Assembly (NCBI RefSeq): GCF_018598585.1
Contig: NZ_JAHESD010000064.1
Location: 1-32,472 of the forward strand
DNA length: 32,472 bases
DNA from: Chryseosolibacter indicum
GTDB lineage: Bacteria > Bacteroidota > Bacteroidia > Cytophagales > Cyclobacteriaceae
Direction: 5' to 3'
Position numbers and translations under genes: made by a program. Of this stretch, positions 1 to 10,200 are shown piece by piece. Each line of letters begins with the position of its first letter. The first letter of the stretch is position 1. The notes under the pieces are model-generated. The model saw only the letters and a program-made list of their open reading frames with translations. It did not search any database and was not told the origin of the DNA.

Positions 1-1352
1 CTCACGTAATATGTTGTCGTTCCTGTTGCAGCTGTTGATGGTGTTGGGGCTGTGGTACTTCCTGTACCCCCTGTTGCCGTTGTATACCACAACAAGTTGC
101 TTCCTGTTGCTGATAAGGATGTCGATGGTGCTCCTTGACAGTAATTAACCGGAGTAGAAACAACTGGGGCAGTCGGTGTAGGATCAACTGTAATTATGAC
201 ATCATCGGTAACAGGACCACATGGACCTGCTGGATCATTTGTTGTTAATCGAAGGGTATATGAACCTGCAACTGTAGCCGAAAATTGAACTACAGCAGGA
301 TTAGCTAGAGCGCTTGTACTACTTAAAGATCCACCAGTAGCGGGACTTACAATACTCCATGTCCCTGTTGTAGCAGACCCTCCAACACTTGACCCCACAA
401 GCGTGTACGCTGTATTTATACATGTAGACGCTGCATCTCCAGCCTCAACGGTCGGCGCTTCATACCTCGTAATGGTTACATCACTAGTTGTTCCTACGCA
501 TACGCCACCTGTATCCTTGATCGTCCAACGGAAAACATTAGGCCCTATGGATAAACCTGACACACTGCTTGTATTAGAATTGGCAGAACCAAAAGTTCCG
601 CTTCCTGATATCACACTCCAGGTACCTACTTCGGCCGCATTCGGCGCATTTGCTGCAAGCGTAGCAGACGCCGAACAAACATCCTGATTTGATCCTGCGT
701 TTGATTGAGTAGATGTAGGTATATTGAAGTTTCTGGTTAAAGTACAGTGGTTAGCATCTGTTACAACTACAGAATAATTGCCTGCATCCAAAGAAGAAAT
801 ATCTTGCGTAGTTTGTCCATTAGACCATGCATAAGTATACGGCGCCACTCCTCCTGTTACAGTAATATCAATACTTCCATTGCCTGTTCCTATTATAGGA
901 TTACAATCAAGAGATATAGCAGAGGACAGGTTAAGCGCGTTACCAGAATTAACATTAATACCTCCTCCTCCTATTGTTACGGAACACTCCGGATTAGGAG
1001 CAACTGAAGGATTACTATCCCTTATAATACGAACATAGTAAGTCCCATCAGGAACATTACTAAATTCAATCATATTAGGACTAACAAATGTAATAGGTAC
1101 ATCTCCTAATGGTTCTGATACAGGAGTTGGACCAATCTGATTGAAAAGTATATAAGTATAGGGTTGGCCCGCTCCATTATTAAATGGACCAGTTCCATCA
1201 TTAATCACGATACGAATTAATCCAGCTCCACCTGCATCATTACATACTTCTATTTTAGTATTTCCAACAGTGGGACAGGTCTGCGCTATGGCAGACTGAA
1301 AGAAAAATAATGATAGTAAAAATAGACTTGAAGTCAGTAAAAAATGTTTCAT
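1..1352 (-). CDS. Large secreted SprB-repeat / Ig-like surface protein, N-terminal part (C-terminus outside window)
   Basis: The minus frame is open from the ATG at 1352 to the window edge, giving 450 visible residues. It opens with a signal peptide ([18 protein letters not shown]..., cleavage probably after AIAQ near residue 24). Around residues 145-205 lies a clear SprB repeat: [18 protein letters not shown], then [19 protein letters not shown] and TDANHC. Two PKD/Ig-like modules follow (about 215-390), each with a GTWS core. From about 395 a CHU_C-type Ig domain starts ([27 protein letters not shown]). Such proteins in Bacteroidetes are usually thousands of residues long, are exported by the type IX system and act as adhesins or gliding-associated surface proteins. 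Those properties are family knowledge; the C-terminal sorting domain is not in the window. The small secreted protein upstream lies only 11 bp away, suggesting an operon. Confidence 0.88.
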   Translation of the reverse strand, partial: MKHFLLTSSLFLLSLFFFQSAIAQTCPTVGNTKIEVCNDAGGAGLIRIVINDGTGPFNNGAGQPYTYILFNQIGPTPVSEPLGDVPITFVSPNMIEFSNVPDGTYYVRIIRDSNPSVAPNPECSVTIGGGGINVNSGNALNLSSAISLDCNPIIGTGNGSIDITVTGGVAPYTYAWSNGQTTQDISSLDAGNYSVVVTDANHCTLTRNFNIPTSTQSNAGSNQDVCSASATLAANAPNAAEVGTWSVISGSGTFGSANSNTSSVSGLSIGPNVFRWTIKDTGGVCVGTTSDVTITRYEAPTVEAGDAASTCINTAYTLVGSSVGGSATTGTWSIVSPATGGSLSSTSALANPAVVQFSATVAGSYTLRLTTNDPAGPCGPVTDDVIITVDPTPTAPVVSTPVNYCQGAPSTSLSATGSNLLWYTTATGGTGSTTAPTPSTAATGTTTYYV

Positions 1353-1363
1353 TACCTCTCTGG

Positions 1364-1732
1364 TTAATTAACTGTTATCCCTTCAATTCCCCCTATTGAT
1401 AATTCACAACTCGAGCTTTTAGCAACTAGATAGTATAGCCCTGCATTTAAATTTTCAAACGTTACTTTGCCATCAGAACTTGAGGATGCAAATGTTTTCT
1501 CGCTGATAAGTTTTATCTCGGAATTATAGACGATATAAAGCTTGAGATTTACTGACTCTGAAGCTCCGTTGAGCGATAAGTGTATCTTACCCTTACCTTG
1601 TTTGGTCGAAGCATGTTCTATTTGGACACTATGCTTTAACTTACATTGTGAATAACTTTGTAAAGAACACAACAGGATGCATAAAAGAAGTGTGCTTCTT
1701 AAATACTTAAGTAAACAGTCTAACAGTTTCAT
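1364..1732 (-). CDS. Small secreted protein of unknown function, upstream of the SprB-repeat protein
   Basis: This is a 122-residue protein with an N-terminal hydrophobic signal sequence (residues about 10-28, ending SLQSYSQC). The cysteine after SYSQ does not sit in a good lipobox, so plain secretion is more likely than lipidation. The mature part looks like one beta-sandwich: alternating hydrophobic strands ([20 protein letters not shown]), then [20 protein letters not shown], which resembles the last strands of Ig/SpaA-like or SprB-type repeats (LNAGxYxLxAxSxxC). I do not recognise the family. The stop is 11 bp before the start of the large surface protein in the same direction, so the two are probably co-transcribed and it may assist or accompany that protein (inference). 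Confidence 0.7.
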   Translation of the reverse strand: MKLLDCLLKYLRSTLLLCILLCSLQSYSQCKLKHSVQIEHASTKQGKGKIHLSLNGASESVNLKLYIVYNSEIKLISEKTFASSSSDGKVTFENLNAGLYYLVAKSSSCELSIGGIEGITVN

Positions 1733-1888
1733 TTCAGGTCAAGCTCTTATATAAATAACCTTTTACAGGATATAGTAACCCTATTATATCTGAATAAAGG
1801 TCAGAAATACACACGGGTCCATATAATCTAAAAAGTTGTTTACCTTTTGCAGGTAATATTTAAGTCTAAAAAATAGAGTTTTCGCGTA

Positions 1889-2443
1889 CTAAAACTTTCT
1901 GTTCAGGATTTCGCTCATGACGATAGCTTTCTTCAACCCCTCTGGATCCTGAAAGTCTTTTGTGTATTCTTCTAATAAGTTACGCGGTTTTTCTTGCTCA
2001 AAGGATTTGAACTTTCCGTACTCCACGTTGGTGTTGCGCACGTTCATTGTTTCCTCGAGTGATGGTCTTACAAAAGCCTGGCGTTTGGCTTCTTCATAAA
2101 TCTCGTACGACCTGTTCTCTCTTTGTGAATATTCAGGCTCTATTGTCTCAAGGTCGTTTTCTTCCTCTTCTATTTCATCATCATAGTCAAAAACAGGTTC
2201 TGGTCTTGTCTCCGGTACCGTTACTGGTTTTTGCGCTTGTTTAGCCTCTGTTATTTCTCTTAACAGTTCTTCAAATGTTACAGCTTTGGGTTTGGGTATA
2301 GGTGCACTTCCCTGCTCTGGCATACGCCCAGATGCTCTTCTCTCTGCCTCCTTTTCAGCAGGATTGGGAGCTTGTTTTTTAAGCACACGGCTCAAAAAAT
2401 AGATTGCCCCTAGAACCAGATATAACCAAAACTGAAAGTCCAT
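1889..2443 (-). CDS. Membrane-anchored protein of unknown function with acidic, charged cytoplasmic tail
   Basis: The ATG at 2443 gives 184 residues starting MDFQFWLYLVLGAIYFLSRV; a TTG at 2452 would add three residues but is less likely. Residues about 3-20 form one transmembrane helix followed by RVLKK, so the rest should be cytoplasmic. The middle is low-complexity, proline-rich and strongly acidic (DYDDEIEEEENDLETIEPE), and the C-terminus is a short conserved-looking helix (GLKKAIVMSEILNRKF). I do not recognise a named family; the architecture of one helix, disordered linker and C-terminal motif is common in uncharacterised Bacteroidetes proteins. TACATTTG, a match to the TAnnTTTG -7 box, lies at 2450-2457 on this strand. 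That would put transcription start almost at the ATG (leaderless or nearly so), but no -33 TTG is well placed. The downstream gene is 156 bp away and may be separate. Confidence 0.72.
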   Translation of the reverse strand: MDFQFWLYLVLGAIYFLSRVLKKQAPNPAEKEAERRASGRMPEQGSAPIPKPKAVTFEELLREITEAKQAQKPVTVPETRPEPVFDYDDEIEEEENDLETIEPEYSQRENRSYEIYEEAKRQAFVRPSLEETMNVRNTNVEYGKFKSFEQEKPRNLLEEYTKDFQDPEGLKKAIVMSEILNRKF

Positions 2444-2615
2444 GAACCACAAATGTAATAAAAAATATTGAAACGGCTATAACCGCTGGTTATCCCCATC
2501 AGTTTACGCCACGTAAGAAGTTTACCTGAATTAAAAGATATATTATCTCCTCTACCCCGTCATGATGCTTTTCCTGAAATGGGAATCCTTCAACGAGTCG
2601 GCTCCTGCCGGCACA

Positions 2616-2732
2616 TGAGCTGGAGATCAGCCGTACTTGAGCCGTATATGAGTCGGGTAAGGCCTCAAATTTCAATAAAAACGCAACCTATACGGCTCAT
2701 ATACGGCTTATATACGGCTCAACCCCGGCTTA
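2616..2732. repeat. Phased 11-bp repeats in two opposed arms
   Basis: The right arm has three contiguous 11-mers at 2689, 2700 and 2711 (TATACGGCTCA, TATACGGCTTA, TATACGGCTCA) and a degenerate fourth at 2722 (ACCCCGGCTTA). The left arm has the reverse-complement unit, also end to end: TGAGCTGGAGA (2616), TCAGCCGTACT (2627), TGAGCCGTATA (2638) and TGAGTCGGGTA (2649). The arms are separated by 29 bp. Folding the inner three units of each arm on each other gives about 26 paired positions of 33. The 11-bp period is close to one helical turn, so a protein could contact every unit on the same DNA face. It could equally be a cruciform/RNA hairpin or a dispersed genomic repeat. Confidence 0.75.
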
Positions 2733-2876
2733 ACTACCACTGAAGCAGTGCCAAAAGCCAAACATCGCAACAAGAACCGAATATCGTTATTTTCAGACGC
2801 TAAGGTCAATATTAAAATGTATGTGCCTCATTTCTATTGGGTTTGATTTTGGAACAAGGCCTTCCCTCTTTTTTCC

Positions 2877-2907
2877 TTGAATTCAAGAAACCACAAGGTT
2901 ATATTTG
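2877..2907 (+). promoter_or_regulatory. Candidate Bacteroidetes-type promoter for smc
   Basis: TTG at 2877-2879 is followed by a 20-base spacer and TATATTTG at 2900-2907. This fits the published Bacteroidetes pattern of a -33 TTG and a -7 TAnnTTTG with a spacer of about 19-21 bases. Transcription would begin near 2912-2914 and give a leader of about 175 bases before the smc ATG. Confidence 0.4.
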
Positions 2908-3088
2908 TTCCCCGCTCTTTAAAAAAGTAGGCAGTCAGCAGTAGCAGGAGACAATAGTTTACAGTTGATTTTCAAGCAATTGTAACTCATCATCACAAAA
3001 ATAAAATGATTGAATAACTATTGACTAATGACCATTTGCCAGTGACTATTTTAATAAAGAGCTTCAACCACTACAACTACTATTAAGC

Positions 3089-6000
3089 ATGCAATTAGCG
3101 AAACTGGAGATTAAAGGCTTCAAGAGTTTTGCCGACAAGGTCGCTATTAACTTTGATGAAGGGATTACTGGAATTGTTGGTCCTAACGGATGCGGAAAAT
3201 CAAATGTTGTTGATGCCATCCGATGGGTACTTGGCGAGCAGAAGACGAGTGCTTTGCGTTCTGAGAAAATGGAGAACGTAATCTTCAATGGCACGAGTCA
3301 ACGTTCTCCTCAACAAATGGCAGAAGTTTCGCTTACCATTAACAACACCAAAAACATTTTACCTACAGAGTACTCACAAATAACCATTACGAGAAGACTA
3401 TATCGCAGTGGTGAAAGTGAATATCTTCTTAATGGTGTTGCTTGCCGATTGAAAGACATTACCAACCTTTTTATGGATACGGGTGTGGCTTCAAACAGCT
3501 ACGCCATTATCGCATTAGGAATGGTTGACGACTTGCTGAATGATAAAGACAGCAGCAGACGTGCACTTTTTGAAGAAGCTGCCGGTATCTCTAAATTTAA
3601 AAAGCGTAAAAAAGAAACGCTGAAGAAACTTGAAGATACTGATGCCGACCTGAGCCGAGTAGAAGACTTGTTGTTTGAGATTGAGAAGAACATGAAGAGC
3701 CTTGAAAAACAGGCGAAACAAACAGAGAACTACTATAGGATTAAGGATGACTATAAAGACAGAAGCATTAACCTTGCTAAGGTTGTAGTAAACAAACAGA
3801 AAGACAGGTTTAATGCACTTACTCAGCGTATTGAAGCTGAGAATGACCGTAAACTGGGGCTTGCTTCGCAGATTGCAGAGAAGGAAGCTGCCATTGAAAA
3901 GGCGAAGGCTGAGCTTATCCTTAAGGAAAAAACACTTTCATCGCGTCAGAAGGCAATTAATGAATTTGTTTCAAAAATCAGAACCTACGAGAGCGATAAG
4001 CAGATTAAGAACGAAAGACTCAAATACCTGAACGATCGTGCAAACAACTTGCGCGAGCAAATTGAGCAGGACAAGAAGAGTAATGAGCGCGCAAGGTTCA
4101 GTATCCAAAGTCTTGAAAACGAAAAGCATGCTGCCGAAGAAATTCTTCAGGAGGTAACACAGAAGCTTGAGCATTTAAAGGCTGAGTACGAAGAGCAAAA
4201 GAGAAAGACATCAAGCCTTCAGGGGGAAGCCGATTCTATCCGTCAGATACAACGCGAACGCCAGGAAGAATTTTTCCAGATTAATAAGGCGACTGAAATT
4301 CGTGAGATTCAGGTATCGTCATTAAAGCAGGAACTTGAACGTACAGCTACAGATACAAGTCAGCAGAGTGCCAGCCTTGTGGAGTTTGAAAAGAAACTTG
4401 TTGTACTTCAGGAAGAGATTGATGATAAGAATGATGAGCTTGATAACCTGAAGAAAGAAGAAGAAAATATAATCAACCGCACGGGCGATTTGGTTAAAAC
4501 CATTGACATGATCCGTGAGGAAATGAACGTGACAAGCCGTAAGCTTGATGCACGCCAGAACGAATATAATCTTACGAAATCACTTGTAGAAAACCTTGAA
4601 GGTTTCCCTGAGGCCATTAAGTTCCTAAAAAAGAAGGTTGCTAAGAATGCCCCTCTCCTTTCTGATATCCTAACAACCTCAGAAGAATACAGGGTAGCAA
4701 TAGAAAATTACCTTGAGCCATACCTCAACTATTACATTGTTGATCATGAGGCCGAGGCATACGAAGCCATCAATATTTTAAGTGATGCCTCTAAGGGTAA
4801 AGCGCACTTCTTTATTCTTGATGCGTTTGACAAATTTGAATCATCTACATCTCGCATCTATTCAAATGCATTTCCTGCTACGCAGATCATTGAATTTGAT
4901 CCAAAGTATAAAAAGCTAATGGCTTATATACTCGACAGAGTATATATCTATGAAGGAGATGTAAAGAATGTGCCCGCTACTGATGAGAACACATTTATTA
5001 CGAAAAGTGGTAAAGTAACAAGAAGAAAATACAGTATCTCTGGTGGCTCAGTTGGATTATTTGAAGGAAAGAAAATTGGTCGTGCCAAGAACCTTGAGAA
5101 ACTTGAGAAAGAGATAAAAGAACTTACTACCAAGTTAGAAGAGATACGCAGCACACTGCTTGAAAAACAAAGTGATCTTGAAAAACTGAGAAACAACAAG
5201 ATCCGCTACCAAATTGAGGCACTTCAGAATACGATCCGCCAGATAAATGAAGAGCACGTATCGGTAAGAACAAAACGCGAGCAGTTTTCTCAGATGCTGA
5301 GCAGTGCTGACCTTCGCAGGGAAGATATTCTTGAGAAGATCGACACGCTACTAAAAGAACTTGATGAGCTGAAGCCAAAAGCACAGCATGCTCAGTTAGT
5401 ACTAAAGGAGCAGGAAACCAGGCTTTCATCAATTACAGAAAACCTGGCGAACAACTCAGAGCTGTTGAGCCAGAAATCAGCTGCGTTTAACGAGCAGAAC
5501 ATATTCTTCCATCAGCAGGAGAACCGGGTGAAGAGCATTGACCAGGAAATGAGATTCAAACAAGAATCGATGGATCAAAGTGCCAACCGTATTCAGGTGA
5601 ATACCGAGGAGCTGCAGAAGAACGAGCAGGAGATTAAAAACATTATTGAGAGCTCGCAGACAAACGACGACGAACTTCTGGGCATGTATGAAGAGAAGGA
5701 AGAGATGGAGAAAGGCCTTAGCGAAGCTGAGAAAGAATACTATGAGTCGCGCGGGCAGATAGACCAGGTTGAAAAAGAGCTTAGAGAGATTACCCATACA
5801 AGGCAAAGTATAGACACCGCATTAATGGAGTTGCAGAATCAATTGAACGAAAGTAAGCTTCAGTTGAACTCTGTTAAAGAAAGACTTTCAGTGGAATTTA
5901 ATGTTGATCTTGACTCTGTAATGGGCCAGCCTACGCCGGAAGAAATTGAGGTGATGGCAAAAGCAGATGAAGACAAATTACGTGCTGAAGTAAATAAGAT

Positions 6001-6625
6001 CCGCGAGAAGCTTGATAACATGGGGCCTATAAACCCGATGGCAATGGAAGCGTATACGGAGATCAAGCAACGTAATGATTTTATCACTGCTCAGAAAGAA
6101 GACTTGTTGAAGGCTAAAGAATCGTTATTCAACACCATTAGTGAGATTGAGGGTGTAGCCAGCGAAACCTTTATGGATTCGTTCAATAAGATTAAAGAAC
6201 ATTTTATCCGTGTATTCCAATCGTTGTTCGTACAAGGTGATGAGTGCGATCTGCGCCTTGTTGATCCATCAAAACCATTAGATTCAGACATTGACATTAT
6301 CGCAAAACCTAAAGGAAAGCGCCCATTGACCATCAATCAGCTTTCAGGAGGAGAAAAAACGCTTACAGCTACTGCTCTACTATTCAGCATGTACCTGTTG
6401 AAGCCTGCCCCTTTCTGTATCTTTGATGAGGTTGATGCGCCGTTGGATGATGCCAACATTGACAAGTTCAATAACATTATCCGTACCTTTAGTAAGGACA
6501 GCCAATTTGTGATTGTTACGCATAACAAGCGTACCATGAGCGCTACCGATGTTATCTACGGTATTACAATGGTTGAGAAAGGTATTTCACGCGTAGTGCC
6601 TGTTGACCTTCGCGAGTTAGCGTAA
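3089..6625 (+). CDS. smc: Chromosome segregation ATPase SMC
   Basis: This is the full-length bacterial SMC protein, 1178 residues, the usual family length. The N-terminal ATPase half has the Walker A motif GPNGCGKS at residues 31-38, followed by NVVDAIRWVLGEQ. Two long charged coiled coils (about 165-495 and 655-950) flank a hinge at about 500-655. The C-terminal head has LSGGEKTLTATALL near residue 1082 and Walker B CIFDEVDAPLDDAN near 1107. SMC dimers with the ScpA/ScpB kleisin complex load on DNA and help organise and separate chromosomes; no scpA or scpB is adjacent here. The gene stands alone, with a candidate promoter at 2877-2907 and a strong terminator right after the stop. No truncation or missing catalytic residue is seen. 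Confidence 0.98.
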   Translation: MQLAKLEIKGFKSFADKVAINFDEGITGIVGPNGCGKSNVVDAIRWVLGEQKTSALRSEKMENVIFNGTSQRSPQQMAEVSLTINNTKNILPTEYSQITITRRLYRSGESEYLLNGVACRLKDITNLFMDTGVASNSYAIIALGMVDDLLNDKDSSRRALFEEAAGISKFKKRKKETLKKLEDTDADLSRVEDLLFEIEKNMKSLEKQAKQTENYYRIKDDYKDRSINLAKVVVNKQKDRFNALTQRIEAENDRKLGLASQIAEKEAAIEKAKAELILKEKTLSSRQKAINEFVSKIRTYESDKQIKNERLKYLNDRANNLREQIEQDKKSNERARFSIQSLENEKHAAEEILQEVTQKLEHLKAEYEEQKRKTSSLQGEADSIRQIQRERQEEFFQINKATEIREIQVSSLKQELERTATDTSQQSASLVEFEKKLVVLQEEIDDKNDELDNLKKEEENIINRTGDLVKTIDMIREEMNVTSRKLDARQNEYNLTKSLVENLEGFPEAIKFLKKKVAKNAPLLSDILTTSEEYRVAIENYLEPYLNYYIVDHEAEAYEAINILSDASKGKAHFFILDAFDKFESSTSRIYSNAFPATQIIEFDPKYKKLMAYILDRVYIYEGDVKNVPATDENTFITKSGKVTRRKYSISGGSVGLFEGKKIGRAKNLEKLEKEIKELTTKLEEIRSTLLEKQSDLEKLRNNKIRYQIEALQNTIRQINEEHVSVRTKREQFSQMLSSADLRREDILEKIDTLLKELDELKPKAQHAQLVLKEQETRLSSITENLANNSELLSQKSAAFNEQNIFFHQQENRVKSIDQEMRFKQESMDQSANRIQVNTEELQKNEQEIKNIIESSQTNDDELLGMYEEKEEMEKGLSEAEKEYYESRGQIDQVEKELREITHTRQSIDTALMELQNQLNESKLQLNSVKERLSVEFNVDLDSVMGQPTPEEIEVMAKADEDKLRAEVNKIREKLDNMGPINPMAMEAYTEIKQRNDFITAQKEDLLKAKESLFNTISEIEGVASETFMDSFNKIKEHFIRVFQSLFVQGDECDLRLVDPSKPLDSDIDIIAKPKGKRPLTINQLSGGEKTLTATALLFSMYLLKPAPFCIFDEVDAPLDDANIDKFNNIIRTFSKDSQFVIVTHNKRTMSATDVIYGITMVEKGISRVVPVDLRELA

Positions 6626-6646
6626 TAGAATGAACATGTTAAATAG

Positions 6647-6684
6647 AAAGCCTTGAAGTCGATGCGATTTCAAGGCTTTTTTAT
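6647..6684 (+). terminator. Intrinsic terminator after smc
   Basis: AAAGCCTTGAA (6647-6657) pairs with TTCAAGGCTTT (6669-6679) around an 11-base loop and runs into a T tract ending near 6683. It lies 22 bp after the smc stop. Confidence 0.88.
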
Positions 6685-7242
6685 TATCCTGGAAACAAAA
6701 TGCAGATCACTACCCTTCGTTATACTGTTGCCGCTTAGTACATACAACCGCATGAAGCCAACGTTGTATGGAAGTATGGAATTATGATATATCACTAAGA
6801 CCGACTACTCGGTTATACCCCATAGACGTCTATCAATGATCACCCATGTAAGGTGACAAAACTTAGCAGGGATGTTCGTAGGTTGATTAACCAATTATTT
6901 TTTCAGGTATAAACATCCTTCTATGATATATAATCTTTGGTAGGTAAGCGTTTATTATATTAAATTACGTACACAAAGCAATACAACGAACAATATTCTG
7001 TATCTGCTTTAAACCCCGCGCCCAACTTTGAATTAATAATTAAAAGAAACAAAACCATTAAAATTTTGTCGTTCCTGATCGCCTATGCATAAACCTTTAC
7101 TCGCTTCTTCTAATACACCCCTCCTATCATTCTCAAACGCTTCTGTGGCGCAAGTAAAATGATAATGGACAGACAAGTGAGGAAAGTTTGCATGCATACC
7201 CTTCATTAGAACGCTACACCTAAACCGGCATTAAGCAAAGGC
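6685..7242. other. Gene-free leader and promoter region upstream of the SusC operon
   Basis: No coding frame is supported in this 558-bp stretch. It contains a perfect 8-bp inverted repeat, CATACAAC at 6741-6748 and GTTGTATG at 6763-6770, and a perfect 12-bp palindrome, ATAGACGTCTAT at 6822-6833. Either could be an operator, but I cannot tie them to a regulator. I could not place a convincing TTG/TAnnTTTG promoter for the operon. No ECF sigma, anti-sigma or hybrid two-component gene is adjacent. Confidence 0.5.
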
Positions 7243-10200
7243 ATGAATAAACTTTTACTTGTAGCGCTACTTGTTACTTTTGGTTTTATAACCACTTATG
7301 GACAAGGCATCCGGGTATCCGGAAAAGTAACATCGTCGAAAGATGGTACTGAACTGCCTGGTGTGAATGTCAGAATAAAAAACACAAATAAAGGTACGAT
7401 AGCCGATGCTTTTGGTAATTACGAGCTGTTGGCCAACAAGCCTTCTGACACACTACAGTTTTCCTTTATTGGTTATATTACAATTGAACAGATCATTGGC
7501 AACCGTAGTACGATTAACATACAACTTGAGCAGGAGACCACACAATTAGGCGAAGTTGTAGTAACAGGATTTCAGGAGGTTGAAAGAAAACTCTTTACAG
7601 GCTCTGCTGCTTCTGTAAAAATGGAGGACATTAAAACCCCTGGAATGACAGATGCATCCCGTATGCTGGAAGGACGTGTTGCCGGGGTTACTGTAGATAA
7701 CGTTTCTGGTACATTTGGTACAGCCCCGAAGATCAGGATAAGGGGTAATACAACAATAAATGGTGATACAAAACCTCTGATGGTAATTGATGGGGTTATT
7801 CTTGAAGACCTTAACAATGTGAGCGCTGATGACATCATTACCGGTAATGCAAATACGCTAACAGCATCATCGATAGCAGGTATTAACCCTGACGATATAG
7901 AGTCATTCCAGGTACTCAAAGATGCTTCTGCAACTGCCCTTTATGGAACACGAGCTAAAAATGGTGTAATAGTAATTACCACAAAAAGAGGTCGCTCAGG
8001 ACAAACACGTGTAAACTATACAGGCAATTTCTCCTTCAACCTAAGGCCATCTTATAGCCAATACGATATTCTTAATTCAGTGGATGAGATGTCTATCTAT
8101 CGCGAAATGTATGATAAAGGATTAGTAGATATTACCACTTCTGTAAAAGCACAGAACTATGGATCACTTGGAAAAATGTTTACCCTTATCTCTGAGCATC
8201 AAATACCATGGGGGCCTAACGGATCTTTAAACGAAGAGTTTCTGCATCAATACGAAAGTGCTAACACAGATTGGTTTGATGTTCTGTTTAAAGATTATTC
8301 GTTACAGCAACAACATTCTGTTAGTTTAACTTCAGGAACAGAAAAACATACAAGCTATTACTCCATAAGCTATTTACATGATAACGGGCAAACTATTGCG
8401 GATAATGTTAAACGATACGCCGGAACAGCAAAAAACAGCTTTCAATTTTCCAAGCGGTTTTCGCTTGACCTGAAGCTTACGGCAAACTACCGCGATCAGA
8501 AAGTGCCGGGCACCCAGAACCGTGACTTTGATCCTATTACAGGCAGATACAGGAGAGATTTTGACATCAACCCTTTAAGTTATGCACTCAATACGGCACG
8601 TACCATACGTCCTTACGATAGTGAGGGGAACCTGGAATACTTTAGAAGAAACTATGCGCCCTTTAATATCCTGAGAGAACTTGAGCTTAATTATATCAAT
8701 ATTAATGTTGCTGATGTCTCAACACAGGCTGATGTTAATGTAGATATTCTCGACAACCTTACTTTCCGCAGCACCTTGCAGGGCCGATATGCTACCACCA
8801 AACGTGAACATGTAATTCATGAGAACTCAAACCAGGCTGAAGCTTATCGGGCAGATGAAACACAATATATACAGGATGCTAACCCTTTACTTTTTAAGGA
8901 CCCGAACGACCCAGGCGCTCTACCAAAGGTAGTTCTTCCTGAAGGAGGTTTTAACAACATCAACCAGGATGAACTTACCAACTTTTATATAAGAAACAGC
9001 ATAAACTGGTCTCATACGATCAATACTGTACACAGCATCAACATACTTGCTGGACAGGAGATAAAGTTTACCAATCGTGAAAGTGTAAGGGCCGATGGTA
9101 TTGGCGTTGTATATGAAAACGGTGGTATTGTAAATATGGATCCGCTGATGATTCAGTTCCTCAATCAGCAAGGGATTCGTACTTATGCACTCTCTGTAGA
9201 CAGAGAACGCTTTGCCGGCGTTTTCATTAATGGAGGCTATGCTTACAATGAAAAGTACATCTTTAATGGAACTGTAAGGTATGATGGTTCTAACAGGCTC
9301 GGAAAAAGCAGAAACTCAAGATACCTTCCTACCTGGAATGTGAGCGGTGCATGGAATGTAGACAAAGAGGATTTTATCGATTTGCAATGGCTCGACTTCC
9401 TAAAATTAAGAGCTACGTATGGATTGTCTGCCAACTTAGGTCCTAACACGAGTGCATTGCTAAACTTAAGATCGGCAGTAACACTTAGACCCACCGATAT
9501 AGAAACATACTTATATATTCAGGATCTTGAAAATGCTGACCTGACCTGGGAAAAATTAAAAGAATTTAACGCAGGCTTTGACTTTGGAATATTTAATAAC
9601 AGAATTACCGGTACAGGCGATTTCTATCATCGGAATTGTTTTGATCTCATTGGTCTTCTCCAAACAAGTGGTGTTGGTGGCAATGCTTATAAATGGGGTA
9701 ACTATGCAGATATGGTTACCAACGGTTTCGAGTTTTCGATAAATACCTTAAATCTTAAACTCAATGATTTCTCCTGGTCTACCAATTTCAACATTGGTTA
9801 CTCAAGAGATCGTATAACGAGACTAGACTTCAATCCAAGGATAGGTGATGCAATTGTCCAGGGAGGCGCAGCCGTATTAGGTGGTCCTAGAAGAGGGTTG
9901 TTCTCAACTAAATTTGCAGGACTTGATTCAAGAGGTATTCCAACTTTTTATGATGATAGTGGTGAAGAGGTCTATTATTACGATCTACAGGATCGGGAGA
10001 ACCTCAAGAGCATCTTAAAATATGAGGGGTCTGCTGAACCTCGCGGCGCAGGAGGATTTACCAATACGTTCAACTATAAAAATTTTAGTTTGAGTGTATT
10101 TCTATCCTACAAATTTGATTATAAGATCAGATTAGACGATGCTTTTAGTCCGCGCTATACCGATTTCAGTTCTTTCTCTAAAAGTTTTGTTAATCGCTGG

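Larger units (their letters stand above)
2453..3088. other. Gene-free region between the divergent membrane protein and smc
   Basis: No plausible coding frame is present in this 636-bp stretch. It holds a phased 11-bp repeat array (2616-2732) and a good candidate promoter for smc (2877-2907), both listed separately. The rest is AT-rich with no RNA gene that I can recognise. Confidence 0.6.

Noticed and set aside
2-1007. Open frames at 2-187 minus, 403-687 plus and 747-1007 plus
   Set aside because: They are shadows of the continuous minus-strand frame of the SprB-repeat protein, which has a signal peptide, SprB repeat and Ig motifs; the shadow products have biased, unstructured composition.
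2616-2732. Possible CRISPR array
   Set aside because: Repeat units are 11 bp, contiguous, and without spacers; there are no cas genes nearby.
3064-6537. Many 60-110-codon frames on the minus strand inside smc, including 5127-5432 and 5477-5806
   Set aside because: They lie opposite the intact SMC coiled-coil sequence, have no motif and mirror its codon structure.
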